Shown: one piece after another, positions 1 to 6,753 of the stretch
How the letters are laid out: each line of letters begins with the position of its first letter
How positions within the stretch are numbered: position 1 is the stretch's first letter
Source: Gammaproteobacteria bacterium
GTDB taxonomy: Bacteria; Pseudomonadota; Gammaproteobacteria; Pseudomonadales; Azotimanducaceae
NCBI GenBank assembly: GCA_028821035.1
Contig: JAPPHP010000359.1
Span: 1-7,770, forward strand
Length of the DNA stretch: 7,770 nt
Reading direction: 5' to 3'
Translations under genes and position numbers: made by a program
Notes under the pieces: generated by a model
What the model was told of the DNA's origin: nothing
Databases searched by the model: none
What the model saw: the letters and a program-made list of their open reading frames with translations, nothing else

Positions 1-35
1 TAAAGCGGCGCGGCGTCCTTTATCATCGCCCCCGC

Positions 36-2417
36 GTGAAATCGCGTACGCCACCAACGCCCGGCCTCCCGCCGTGGGCGGGAATCGCTCTCGCCGTCGG
101 CCTCGCATCGTCGCCGGTGCATGGCCAGGGTCCTTCGGCGGGCGAAGACCTCGCCCGCACGTACTGGAAGCCCCGCCTGGAACTGCCGGCTCGGCAGGCT
201 GCCGCGTTGCCGACGTGGTGCCGTGGGGCGTACGTCGAGCGGGCCTACCCCGAGCCGCGGGAGTCCGACCCGTCAGGCTTTCCCATCCACGCCGTCGCCG
301 ACCGGGCGCGCTACGTGATGCGCGAGTCCACGGAACTGGTCGGGGACGTGATCATCACCCAGGGCAACCGGCTGATCCAAGGCCCGCGCGCCACCGTGCG
401 GCAGGATCACGGCAGAATCGAGCTTCCGGAAGGGGGCAGCCTGTCCGAGCCCGGGATCGCGCTCACCGGGGCACAGACGCGGGTATGGACCGACGCCGCG
501 CAGGCCAGCATGGCGGACGTCGACTTCCTGCTCTTCGACACGGAGTTCCGCGGCTCCGCGCGGACCGTCGAGCGGCAGGGCGGGACCTGGAGCCTCTCCG
601 GGGCACGACTCACGCGCTGCGGCCCCGACAGCGACGCCTGGGAAGTGGCGGCGGGGCACCTGGCCATCGAGGAGGACACCGGTTTCGCAAGGGCGCGGGA
701 CGCCACCGTCCGGGTGCGGGGCGTGCCCGTCTTCCATGCACCGCGCCTGCGCATCCCGCTGTCCGCCGAACGCCAGTCCGGTTTCCTGTTTCCGAGCGTC
801 GGGACCTCGAAAGACGCCGGCATCCGACTGGAACTCCCGTACTACCTGAACCTCGCCCCGAACTACGACGCCACCGTTACCGCCCGTCACGCCTCGAAGC
901 GCGGCACGGGCGCGGAGATCGAGACCCGTCACCTCTCCCGCTCCTCCCGCACCGAGGCGACGGGCGCCTTTCTCGCGGGCGACCGCCAGTACGACGGGCG
1001 CTTCGACCGGGACGACTTCAGGTCGCTGGGGCTTCCGGGCCGCTTCGAACCGGCCGACCGATGGCTGGTGGGTCTCGACCACACGGGCCATTTCGGCGGC
1101 GCCACCACCCGCATCGACGGCGTCGCCGTCAGCGACGACGACTACTTCGGCGACCTGGGGACCGGGCTCGCCGTCACGAGCCGCGCCTACCTCACCCGCT
1201 TCGCGGAGGCGCGCTACGCCCGGGGAGGGTTCGCGGCAGGCATCAGCGGACTGGGCTTCCAGATGCTCGAGGAGCGACGGGAACCCTACCGGCGGCTTCC
1301 CGAGATCGACGTGGGCTACGCCGGCGCGCCGGCCGGGCCGTTCGCGTGGTCCCTCGCCACGGTCTGGACGGCTTTCGATCACCCGACCCCGGGGGACGTC
1401 GCGATCTCCGGCGGGCAGCGCCTGCACCTCGAGCCCCGGATCGAGCTTCCCATGCTCCGCTCCTGGGGGTTCCTCAACGCCGGCGCCGGCTATCGCTACA
1501 CCGGCTACCACCTGGACGATGCGCCGCGCCGCATCGACGGCACTCCCGAACGCGGCATCGCTTTCGGGGACATCGATGCCGGCCTCTTCTTCGAGCGGGA
1601 CATCCGCATGGGCACGACGCCCCTCATCCAGACCCTCGAGCCGCGCATCCACTACCTGCGCCAGCAGTTCGCGGACCAGGCCGACCTGCCCCGTTTCGAC
1701 GCCAGCGTGCCGAGCTTCTCGATCCCACAGCTGTTCCGGCGCAACCGCTTCTCGGGGCTCGACCGCATCGGCGACGCCAACCGGGTGGCCGTGGGCGTGA
1801 CCTCGCGTTTCCTGCACTCGGACACCGGGCGCGAGTACGTGCGGGCGGGCATCGGCACCATCGCCCACTTCGACGATCGCCGCGTGACGCTCCGGGGCGC
1901 TCCGCTCGACGGCGACCGCCACGTTACCTCTCCCGTCGCCGCCGAGTTCGCGGGCACCCTTGGGCGTTTCTCCGCCGCGGCCGGGCTCACCTGGGACCCG
2001 GCGGACGCCGAGGAGGACGAACTCGGCGTCTCGTTCCAGTACCGCCGCGACAACCGCCGCATCGTCAACGTCGGGCACCGCAAGCGCCGTCTCTCGCGCA
2101 TCGACCAGGGCGACGTGTCGTTCGTGTGGCCCCTCGGCAAGCGCGTCTCCGCCCTTGGCAAGTGGAACTACGACTTCGAGATCGACCGCACGAACGAGGC
2201 GCTGCTCGGCATCGAGTACGCCGACTGCTGCTGGCAGGTCCGGCTGCTGTACCACCGTCACGTCGAGCCGCGCTCGATCTACACGGTCACCGAAGCGGAC
2301 GACGACGAAGGCATCCTGCTACAGTTCGTGTTCCGCGGCCTCGCGGGGTTCGGCGCCGGGGTCGAGCGCGTGTTGTCGCGGGGCATCAAGGGCTATCGGG
2401 AGGAGACCGGATGGTGA
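36..2417 (+). CDS. lptD: LPS-assembly protein LptD (outer-membrane beta-barrel)
   Basis: LptD, with the lipoprotein LptE, forms the outer-membrane translocon that places lipopolysaccharide in the outer leaflet. The 793 residues are close to the 784 of E. coli LptD. A signal peptide (hydrophobic stretch about 14-26, cleavage probably near VHG-Q at 30/31) is followed by the LptA-like jellyroll domain (about 90-225) and the C-terminal barrel (about 240-793). The family blocks are clear: GVPVFHAPRLRIPL (229-242), SGFLFP (248-253), LPYYLNLAPNYDATVT (267-282), QTLEPR (532-537) and GLDRIGDANRVAVGVTSR (574-591). The four cysteines of the two inter-domain disulfides are present: C62, C195 and the pair C731-C732, matching E. 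coli C31, C173, C724 and C725. The start is a GTG with no visible Shine-Dalgarno. The frame stays open to the window edge, so the true start could lie upstream. The end overlaps surA. Confidence 0.97.
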   Translation: MKSRTPPTPGLPPWAGIALAVGLASSPVHGQGPSAGEDLARTYWKPRLELPARQAAALPTWCRGAYVERAYPEPRESDPSGFPIHAVADRARYVMRESTELVGDVIITQGNRLIQGPRATVRQDHGRIELPEGGSLSEPGIALTGAQTRVWTDAAQASMADVDFLLFDTEFRGSARTVERQGGTWSLSGARLTRCGPDSDAWEVAAGHLAIEEDTGFARARDATVRVRGVPVFHAPRLRIPLSAERQSGFLFPSVGTSKDAGIRLELPYYLNLAPNYDATVTARHASKRGTGAEIETRHLSRSSRTEATGAFLAGDRQYDGRFDRDDFRSLGLPGRFEPADRWLVGLDHTGHFGGATTRIDGVAVSDDDYFGDLGTGLAVTSRAYLTRFAEARYARGGFAAGISGLGFQMLEERREPYRRLPEIDVGYAGAPAGPFAWSLATVWTAFDHPTPGDVAISGGQRLHLEPRIELPMLRSWGFLNAGAGYRYTGYHLDDAPRRIDGTPERGIAFGDIDAGLFFERDIRMGTTPLIQTLEPRIHYLRQQFADQADLPRFDASVPSFSIPQLFRRNRFSGLDRIGDANRVAVGVTSRFLHSDTGREYVRAGIGTIAHFDDRRVTLRGAPLDGDRHVTSPVAAEFAGTLGRFSAAAGLTWDPADAEEDELGVSFQYRRDNRRIVNVGHRKRRLSRIDQGDVSFVWPLGKRVSALGKWNYDFEIDRTNEALLGIEYADCCWQVRLLYHRHVEPRSIYTVTEADDDEGILLQFVFRGLAGFGAGVERVLSRGIKGYREETGW
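2398..2405 (+). promoter_or_regulatory. Shine-Dalgarno for surA inside the end of lptD
   Basis: GGGAGGAG lies in the last codons of lptD, 5 bases before the ATG at 2411. It fixes the surA start. Much longer readings of the same frame reach back to about position 74, but they are only the shadow of lptD. The ATGGTGA overlap of start and stop suggests that surA translation is coupled to lptD. Confidence 0.8.
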
Positions 2418-3688
2418 AGAAGGCTCTGGCCGTCGCGGCCGCGATGACCATCCCGGCCTGGGCCCAGGTGGAACGCCTCGACGGGATCGTGGCCGTCGTC
2501 GACGACGACGTCGTGCTCGCCTCCGAACTCGTCGAGCGGCGCGACGGCGTGTACGAGCGCCTGCAGGCCCAGGGCGTCACCGAGATGCCGCCCCTGGACG
2601 CGCTCATGAGCCAGCTCATGGAGCGCCTGGTCATCGAGAACATCCAGCTCCAGATGGCGAACCAGCGCGGCATCGTCATCGACGACGAGACGCTCACCGA
2701 GGCCGTCAACAACTTCGCGCGCCAGGGCGACATGTCCCTCGACGAGTTCCGCGAGTCCCTTGAACGGGAGGGCAGCAGCTACCGGAAGCTCCGCGAGGAC
2801 GTCCGCCGCGAACTGCAGTTGCAGCGCGTGCAACGACTGCTCGTCAACCGCCGCATCACCATCACCGACCAGGACCTCGACGACCTCGTCGCCTCGCCGT
2901 TCTTCCAGGAGATGATCTCCGACGAGTACCGCGTCGGGCACATCCTGCTCGCCGTCGACGGGTCCGAGCCGGAAACGGTCGCGCGTGCCGCCCGGGCAGC
3001 AGAGGAGATCGTCGCGGAACTGCGCGACGGCGCCGACTTCGCGCAGATGGCCATGGAGCACTCGGCCGCGTCTACCGCCCTCGAAGGAGGAGACCTCGGC
3101 TGGCGTGGCGCGGGCGAACTGCCGAGCCTGTTCGCCGAGCAGATCATCGCCATGTCGCCCGGGGAGACGGCGGACCCCATCCGCAACAGCCTCGGCTTCC
3201 ACGTCGTCCAGTTGCTCGAACAGCGCGGGGTCAGCCGGCAGCGCCAGATGCAGTCGCTGGTGCGGCACATCCTGGTGCAGCCCTCCGCGATCCGCAGTCC
3301 CGACGAGACCCGGGACTTGATCTTCGAGTTGCGCCAGCGGATCGAGGACGGGGAGGATTTCGCGGCGCTGTCGAAGGAGTTCTCCGACGATCCCGGCAGC
3401 GCGCTGGCAGGCGGCGAACTCGGGTGGTCCGACGGCAGCGACTTCGTGCCGGAGTTCCGCGACGTCATGACGGCCCTGGACGTGGGCGAGGTCAGCCAGC
3501 CGTTCGAGAGCGTGCACGGCTGGCACGTGCTCGAGATACTCGACCGGCGCGACCGGGACATGTCCGACGAGGCGCGCCGGAACATGGCCATGCAGGTGCT
3601 GCACAGCCGCCGCTTCGAGGAAGAACTGCAGGAGTGGCTGCAGGAGATCCGCGACGAGGCGTACGTCAAGCTGCGCATCGGAGAATAG
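2411..3688 (+). CDS. surA: Periplasmic chaperone / peptidyl-prolyl isomerase SurA
   Basis: SurA escorts unfolded outer-membrane proteins, LptD among them, through the periplasm to the BAM complex. The product is 425 residues; E. coli SurA has 428. A short signal peptide ends at AWA-Q (cleavage after residue 18). The N-terminal chaperone domain spans about 19-165, with the typical opening LDGIVAVVDDDVV. Two parvulin domains follow: P1 at about 172-272 (starts EYRVGHILL, ends LGFHVVQLL) and P2 at about 283-380 (starts LVRHILVQPS, with FSDDPGSALAGGELGW and ending HGWHVLEIL). A C-terminal helix (about 385-425) completes the chaperone core. P2 is the closer to active parvulins, as in E. coli, where P2 carries most of the isomerase activity; that this holds here is inference. 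ATG 2411 is supported by the signal peptide and by a strong Shine-Dalgarno. pdxA begins 4 bases after the stop. Confidence 0.96.
   Translation: MVKKALAVAAAMTIPAWAQVERLDGIVAVVDDDVVLASELVERRDGVYERLQAQGVTEMPPLDALMSQLMERLVIENIQLQMANQRGIVIDDETLTEAVNNFARQGDMSLDEFRESLEREGSSYRKLREDVRRELQLQRVQRLLVNRRITITDQDLDDLVASPFFQEMISDEYRVGHILLAVDGSEPETVARAARAAEEIVAELRDGADFAQMAMEHSAASTALEGGDLGWRGAGELPSLFAEQIIAMSPGETADPIRNSLGFHVVQLLEQRGVSRQRQMQSLVRHILVQPSAIRSPDETRDLIFELRQRIEDGEDFAALSKEFSDDPGSALAGGELGWSDGSDFVPEFRDVMTALDVGEVSQPFESVHGWHVLEILDRRDRDMSDEARRNMAMQVLHSRRFEEELQEWLQEIRDEAYVKLRIGE
3680..3683 (+). promoter_or_regulatory. Shine-Dalgarno for pdxA at the end of surA
   Basis: GGAG in the last codons of surA stands 9 bases before GTG 3693. 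It supports the GTG as the pdxA start. The site overlaps the surA coding end, as expected for coupled genes in an operon. Confidence 0.65.
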
Positions 3689-3692
3689 CGTC

Positions 3693-4661
3693 GTGTCCGG
3701 CGCCGGGACCGGGCCGCGCATCGCCCTCACGCCCGGGGAGCCGGCCGGTATCGGTCCCGACATCGTCATCGAGGCGTTCCAGGAGGCGCGCGGTTTCGAC
3801 GGGGTGGTGATCGCCGACCCGGACGTGCTGCGCGAACGCGCCGAGCAACTCGGGCTCCCGCTCGCAATCCAGGCAGGCGACACGCGGGACGCGGCGCGGA
3901 TGACCGTCCTTCCCCTGTGTACGGACGCGCCCGTTGCACCGGGAATGCTCGATGCAACGAACGCGGACTACGTGCTGCGCACGCTGCGGATCGCTGTCGA
4001 CGGCTGTCTCGGTGGAGACTTCGCGGCCCTCGTGACCGGTCCCGTCCAGAAGTCGATCCTCGACCGGAACGATGCTCCCTTCACCGGACACACGGGGTTC
4101 CTGCGTGACGCCTGCGGCGTCGAGGACGTCGTGATGATGCTCATGGGAGGCGCGCTCCGCGTCGCTCTCGCCACCACCCACGTGCCGCTCGCCGAGGTCC
4201 CCGCGCTGATCACGCCCGCAAGGATCGACCGCAAGCTGCGCATCCTGACGGACGGCCTGCGTTCCGCGTTCGGCATCGACACGCCCCGCGTCGCGGTCGC
4301 CGGACTGAACCCGCACGCGGGAGAGGGCGGGCACCTCGGGCGCGAGGAGACGGAGGTCCTCGAGCCCGTGTGCCGCCGCTGGCGGGCCGCCGGTGCGACC
4401 GTCGAGGGTCCCCTGCCCGCCGACACGATCTTCCAACGCGCGAACGAGGTCGACGCCATCCTCGCGATGTACCACGACCAGGGTCTCCCGGTCCTGAAGT
4501 ACGCTTCGTTCGGAACGGCCGTCAACGTGACGCTCGGGCTCCCTTTCCCGCGTACCTCCGTCGATCACGGTACGGCGCTCGATCTCGCCGGCACGGGGTC
4601 CGCAGATGCCGGCAGCCTCGCACGAGCCCTCGCCACGGCCGTCGATCTTGCGCGCACGTAA
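3693..4661 (+). CDS. pdxA: 4-hydroxythreonine-4-phosphate dehydrogenase PdxA
   Basis: PdxA oxidises 4-phosphohydroxy-L-threonine with NAD(P)+. The product loses CO2 to give 3-amino-2-oxopropyl phosphate, which PdxJ uses to build pyridoxine 5'-phosphate. The protein is cytoplasmic and works as a dimer with its active site at the interface. The 322 residues compare with 329 in E. coli. Visible family motifs are ALTPGEPAGIGPDI (11-24), TGPVQK (115-120), FTGHTGFL (130-137), TTHVPL (161-166), GLNPHAGEGG (204-213), MYHDQGLPVLKY (259-270) and LGLPFPRTSVDHGTALDLAG (281-300). The three metal-binding histidines are H163, H208 and H261, corresponding to E. coli H166, H211 and H266. GTG 3693 places ALTPGEPAG at the usual distance from the N-terminus and has a Shine-Dalgarno. 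The last 18 codons and the stop are shared with rsmA in another frame. Confidence 0.97.
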   Translation: MSGAGTGPRIALTPGEPAGIGPDIVIEAFQEARGFDGVVIADPDVLRERAEQLGLPLAIQAGDTRDAARMTVLPLCTDAPVAPGMLDATNADYVLRTLRIAVDGCLGGDFAALVTGPVQKSILDRNDAPFTGHTGFLRDACGVEDVVMMLMGGALRVALATTHVPLAEVPALITPARIDRKLRILTDGLRSAFGIDTPRVAVAGLNPHAGEGGHLGREETEVLEPVCRRWRAAGATVEGPLPADTIFQRANEVDAILAMYHDQGLPVLKYASFGTAVNVTLGLPFPRTSVDHGTALDLAGTGSADAGSLARALATAVDLART

Positions 4662-5415
4662 GCGGTTCGGGCAGCACTTCCTGGCCGACCCGGCGGTGGT
4701 GGACGCCATCGTCGCCGCGCTGTCGCCGTGCGAAGGGGATCGACTCGTGGAGATCGGCCCCGGACGCGGAGCGCTGACCGGCGCGCTCGTCACGTCCGGG
4801 GCACGCGTCACGGCCGTGGAACTGGACCGGGACCTCGTGGGCCCGCTGCGGCGGCGATTGCCGGACGTCACCGTGGTCGAGGGCGACGCGCTCGCGGTGG
4901 ATCTCGCCGCACTGACCGCCGGCGAACCCACGCGCATCGTCGGCAACCTGCCCTACAACATCTCGACACCGTTGCTGAACCGCCTCTTCGATGCTTGCGC
5001 GGCGGGTGTGCCGCTGGTCGACATGCACTTCATGCTGCAGGCCGAGGTCGTGGAGCGGCTGTGCGCGGCGCCCCGCAGCAAGGCATGGGGGCGGCTGTCG
5101 GTCATCGCGCAGTACCATTGCGACGTCACGCCGCTGTTCACGGTCCCTCCCGACGCCTTCGCACCGCCCCCGCGCGTCCTGTCGCGGTTCGCGCGCCTGG
5201 CGCCGAGGCCGCCGGACCCGCCGGCCGACGACGTCGAGGCGCTGCGGACGGTACTCCGGGTGGCCTTCGGCGCCCGCCGCAAGCGGCTGGGCAATGCCGT
5301 ACAATCGCTCGGACTCGACGTCGCCGCCCTCGGCCTGGATCCCGGGACCCGTCCGGACGCGGTCGGCCTTGGCGGATTCGTCGCCATGGCCAACCAGTTG
5401 ACGCGCAGCGGATGA
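4606..5415 (+). CDS. rsmA: 16S rRNA (adenine1518-N6/adenine1519-N6)-dimethyltransferase RsmA (KsgA)
   Basis: RsmA uses S-adenosylmethionine to dimethylate two adjacent adenines in the 3' terminal helix of 16S rRNA, a late checkpoint in 30S assembly. The 269 residues match the family. Landmarks are RARKRFGQHFL (16-26), SAM motif I VEIGPGRGALT (48-58), the acidic VELD (71-74), VEGDAL (91-96), the catalytic NLPYNIS (114-120), FMLQAEVVERL (142-152) and the C-terminal FGARRKRLGNA (221-231). ATG 4606 gives a 56-base overlap with pdxA and only a weak GGGG at 4595-4598 as a possible Shine-Dalgarno. The only other start codon before the conserved block is TTG 4648, which would give 255 residues and a 14-base overlap. 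The Pro/Ser-rich first 15 residues are not conserved, so they do not decide between the two. The stop overlaps the apaG start (ATGA). Confidence 0.96.
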   Translation: MPAASHEPSPRPSILRARKRFGQHFLADPAVVDAIVAALSPCEGDRLVEIGPGRGALTGALVTSGARVTAVELDRDLVGPLRRRLPDVTVVEGDALAVDLAALTAGEPTRIVGNLPYNISTPLLNRLFDACAAGVPLVDMHFMLQAEVVERLCAAPRSKAWGRLSVIAQYHCDVTPLFTVPPDAFAPPPRVLSRFARLAPRPPDPPADDVEALRTVLRVAFGARRKRLGNAVQSLGLDVAALGLDPGTRPDAVGLGGFVAMANQLTRSG

Positions 5416-5837
5416 ACACCGACCCATCGCAAGAAAGCAGTCCTGGCGCCGGGGCGGGCGACGGCGACGCCTACGCCTTCACCGTGCAAGTCGAACCCCG
5501 GTACATCCCCGGCGAGTCCGCACCCGAGCAGGGACGTCACGTGTTCGCCTACACGATCGTCGTCGAGAACGTCGGCGAGCAGGCGGCCCGCCTGATGAGC
5601 CGTCGGTGGCTCATCACCGACGGCGACGGACGCAAGCAGGAAGTGCAGGGACCGGGGGTGGTGGGCAAGCAGCCCCGCATTCCGCCCGGCGAGTCGTTCC
5701 GCTACACGAGCGCGGCAGTCCTGGAGACGGCGGTGGGCTGCATGGAAGGCCACTACGAGTTCCACGCCGACGACGGCGCCGCGTTCACGGTGCCCATCCC
5801 CGCGTTCACCCTGGCGATGCCGAATGCCGTGCATTGA
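5412..5837 (+). CDS. apaG: ApaG (Co2+/Mg2+ efflux protein ApaG family, DUF525)
   Basis: ApaG is a small protein with a fibronectin type III-like fold. Its biochemical role is not settled: it was first linked to cobalt resistance and magnesium efflux in enterobacteria, and it lies beside apaH in many proteobacteria. The 141 residues carry the whole family core: VFAYTIVVENVG (44-55), RRWLITDGDG (64-73), EVQGPGVVGKQPRIPPGESF (77-96), YTSAAVLETAVGCMEGHYE (98-116), and the usual VPIPAFTLAMP ending in a histidine (127-141). E. coli ApaG has 125 residues; the extra length is an N-terminal tail of about 16-20 residues rich in Ser, Gly, Ala and Asp. ATG 5412 overlaps the rsmA stop by four bases, and no better in-frame start precedes the conserved core, so translation is probably coupled to rsmA. 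Confidence 0.95.
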   Translation: MNTDPSQESSPGAGAGDGDAYAFTVQVEPRYIPGESAPEQGRHVFAYTIVVENVGEQAARLMSRRWLITDGDGRKQEVQGPGVVGKQPRIPPGESFRYTSAAVLETAVGCMEGHYEFHADDGAAFTVPIPAFTLAMPNAVH

Positions 5838-5838
5838 C

Positions 5839-5856
5839 GGCGGCCGGCCGGCCGCC
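5839..5856. repeat. Perfect 18-base palindrome between apaG and apaH
   Basis: GGCGGCCGGCCGGCCGCC reads the same on both strands. In RNA it could fold as a 7-bp all-GC stem (5839-5845 with 5850-5856) around a GGCC loop. It starts one base after the apaG stop codon and ends 18 bases before the apaH start. No T-run follows, so it is not an intrinsic terminator. It could mark an mRNA processing or stability element or hinder ribosome access to apaH, but nothing in the sequence tells these apart. Confidence 0.6.
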
Positions 5857-5874
5857 TGACCGTCCCCGCCCCCC

Positions 5875-6678
5875 GTGTCGACCTGGGTCATCGGCGACGT
5901 ACAGGGTTGTTTCGCACAACTCGAAGCGCTGCTTGCGAAAGTACGTTACCGGCGCAAGAAGGACCGGCTCTGGTTCGTCGGGGACCTCATCAATCGCGGC
6001 CCCGACTCCCTCGCGACCCTGCGTTTCGTGCGCAAGCTCGGCGAGCGCGCCGTCACGGTGCTGGGCAACCATGACCTGCACTTCCTGGCGATCGTCTTCG
6101 GCGGCCATGCCACGAGGTCTTCGGACACGCTGGACGAACTGCTCGGCGCCCGGGACTGCCTGAAGCTCGCCCACTGGCTGCGGGGGCTCCCCCTCCTGCA
6201 CAAGGGACGCGGCGTCGTCATGACGCACGCCGGCGTGCCGCACATCTGGAGCCTCAAGCAGGCCACGAAGCGCGCCCGCGAACTCGAAGCGGTCCTCGCG
6301 GGGGACCGCCACCGCAAGTTCTTCCGGGCGATGTACGGCAACGAACCGACCGTCTGGTCGAAGTCCCTGGGCGGGATCGCCCGGCAGCGGATCATCGTGA
6401 ACTACTTCACGCGCATGCGCTTCGTGAACGCGTCCGGGGAACTCGAGTTCCTGCACAAGGGGCCCACGGAGCACGCGCCGCGCGGGTTCAGGCCGTGGTT
6501 CGAGTTCTCGCCACGCATCGACCGCCCCATCGTCTTCGGGCACTGGGCGTCCCTGGAGGGCGTCGATCGCAAGCGCGCGATCGGCGTCGACACGGGGTGC
6601 GTGTGGGGCCGCTCGCTGACCGCGCTGCGTCTCGAGGACCGCAAGCTGGTGCGGATCGGGTGCGACCGCGGGCGCTGA
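5875..6678 (+). CDS. apaH: Bis(5'-nucleosyl)-tetraphosphatase, symmetrical, ApaH
   Basis: ApaH splits diadenosine tetraphosphate (Ap4A) into two ADP. In E. coli it also removes Np4 caps from RNA. It is a cytoplasmic metallophosphoesterase that uses two metal ions. The 267 residues compare with 280 in E. coli. The metal motifs run in order: GDVQGC (7-12), GDLINRGPDS (36-45), GNHDLH (64-69), THAG (117-120) and FGHWASLEG (221-229), followed by the C-terminal DTGCVWGRSLTALRLED (239-255). FTRMRF (178-183) is also typical. In the first motif Gln replaces the His found in E. coli (GDVHGC); from memory, Gln is common there in ApaH of other proteobacteria, so this is not evidence of an inactive enzyme. 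GTG 5875 is the only start between an in-frame TGA at 5857 and the first motif, so the start is secure even though a C-run rather than a Shine-Dalgarno precedes it. It is the last gene of the conserved operon. Confidence 0.96.
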   Translation: MSTWVIGDVQGCFAQLEALLAKVRYRRKKDRLWFVGDLINRGPDSLATLRFVRKLGERAVTVLGNHDLHFLAIVFGGHATRSSDTLDELLGARDCLKLAHWLRGLPLLHKGRGVVMTHAGVPHIWSLKQATKRARELEAVLAGDRHRKFFRAMYGNEPTVWSKSLGGIARQRIIVNYFTRMRFVNASGELEFLHKGPTEHAPRGFRPWFEFSPRIDRPIVFGHWASLEGVDRKRAIGVDTGCVWGRSLTALRLEDRKLVRIGCDRGR

Positions 6679-6690
6679 ACGGCCGCCCGC
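6668..6690 (+). terminator. Weak hairpin at the end of apaH, possible operon end
   Basis: GCGGGCG (6668-6674) pairs with CGCCCGC (6684-6690) around a 9-base loop that holds the apaH stop codon. The 7-bp GC stem could slow RNA polymerase. It is followed by CCC-ACAACG rather than a T-run, so it does not meet the usual form of an intrinsic terminator. It could instead be a 3'-end stability hairpin, or chance in GC-rich DNA. Confidence 0.25.
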
Positions 6691-6753
6691 TCCCACAACG
6701 ACCCCGTATGGAGGATGTAAGATCGAGGCGGCGTCGAGCCCGCGTTCCTGGAG
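6679..6753. other. Intergenic gap between apaH and the oxygenase gene
   Basis: These 75 bases separate the conserved operon from the oxygenase gene. They hold GGAGG at 6710-6714 followed directly by ATGTAA, a start codon and a stop with nothing between, so this Shine-Dalgarno-like site serves no visible gene. The TAA (6718-6720) closes the oxygenase frame upstream and so limits where that gene can begin. TAAGAT at 6718-6723 matches four of six bases of a sigma-70 -10 box, but I see no partner -35 box. Confidence 0.5.

Noticed and set aside
1482..1500. GCCGGCGCCGGC palindrome inside lptD.
   Set aside because: It is a run of Ala-Gly codons in a barrel strand. Such GC palindromes are frequent by chance in this composition.
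273..2261. A 662-residue open frame on the - strand opposite lptD.
   Set aside because: Strong G/C at third codon positions of lptD removes stop codons from the opposite strand. The translation has no recognisable motif, while the + strand is clearly LptD.
74..2410. An open frame on the + strand that runs from position 74 through lptD into surA without a stop, as if a 1204-residue protein.
   Set aside because: Its first 779 residues are the Arg/Pro/His-rich mixture typical of an out-of-frame reading of GC-rich coding DNA. SurA with its signal peptide starts at 2411 after a strong Shine-Dalgarno.
2488..2520. GTC/GAC repeats forming small palindromes near the start of surA.
   Set aside because: They encode the conserved VAVVDDDVV segment of SurA and are explained by codon choice for Val and Asp.
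2393..4946. Long - strand open frames (2393-3883 and 3666-4946) opposite surA and pdxA.
   Set aside because: They are antisense to genes with clear family motifs and show no domain of their own.
4728..5411. An upstream extension of the apaG frame through rsmA, as if a 369-residue protein.
   Set aside because: The extension is the shadow of rsmA. The ApaG family core lies wholly after ATG 5412.
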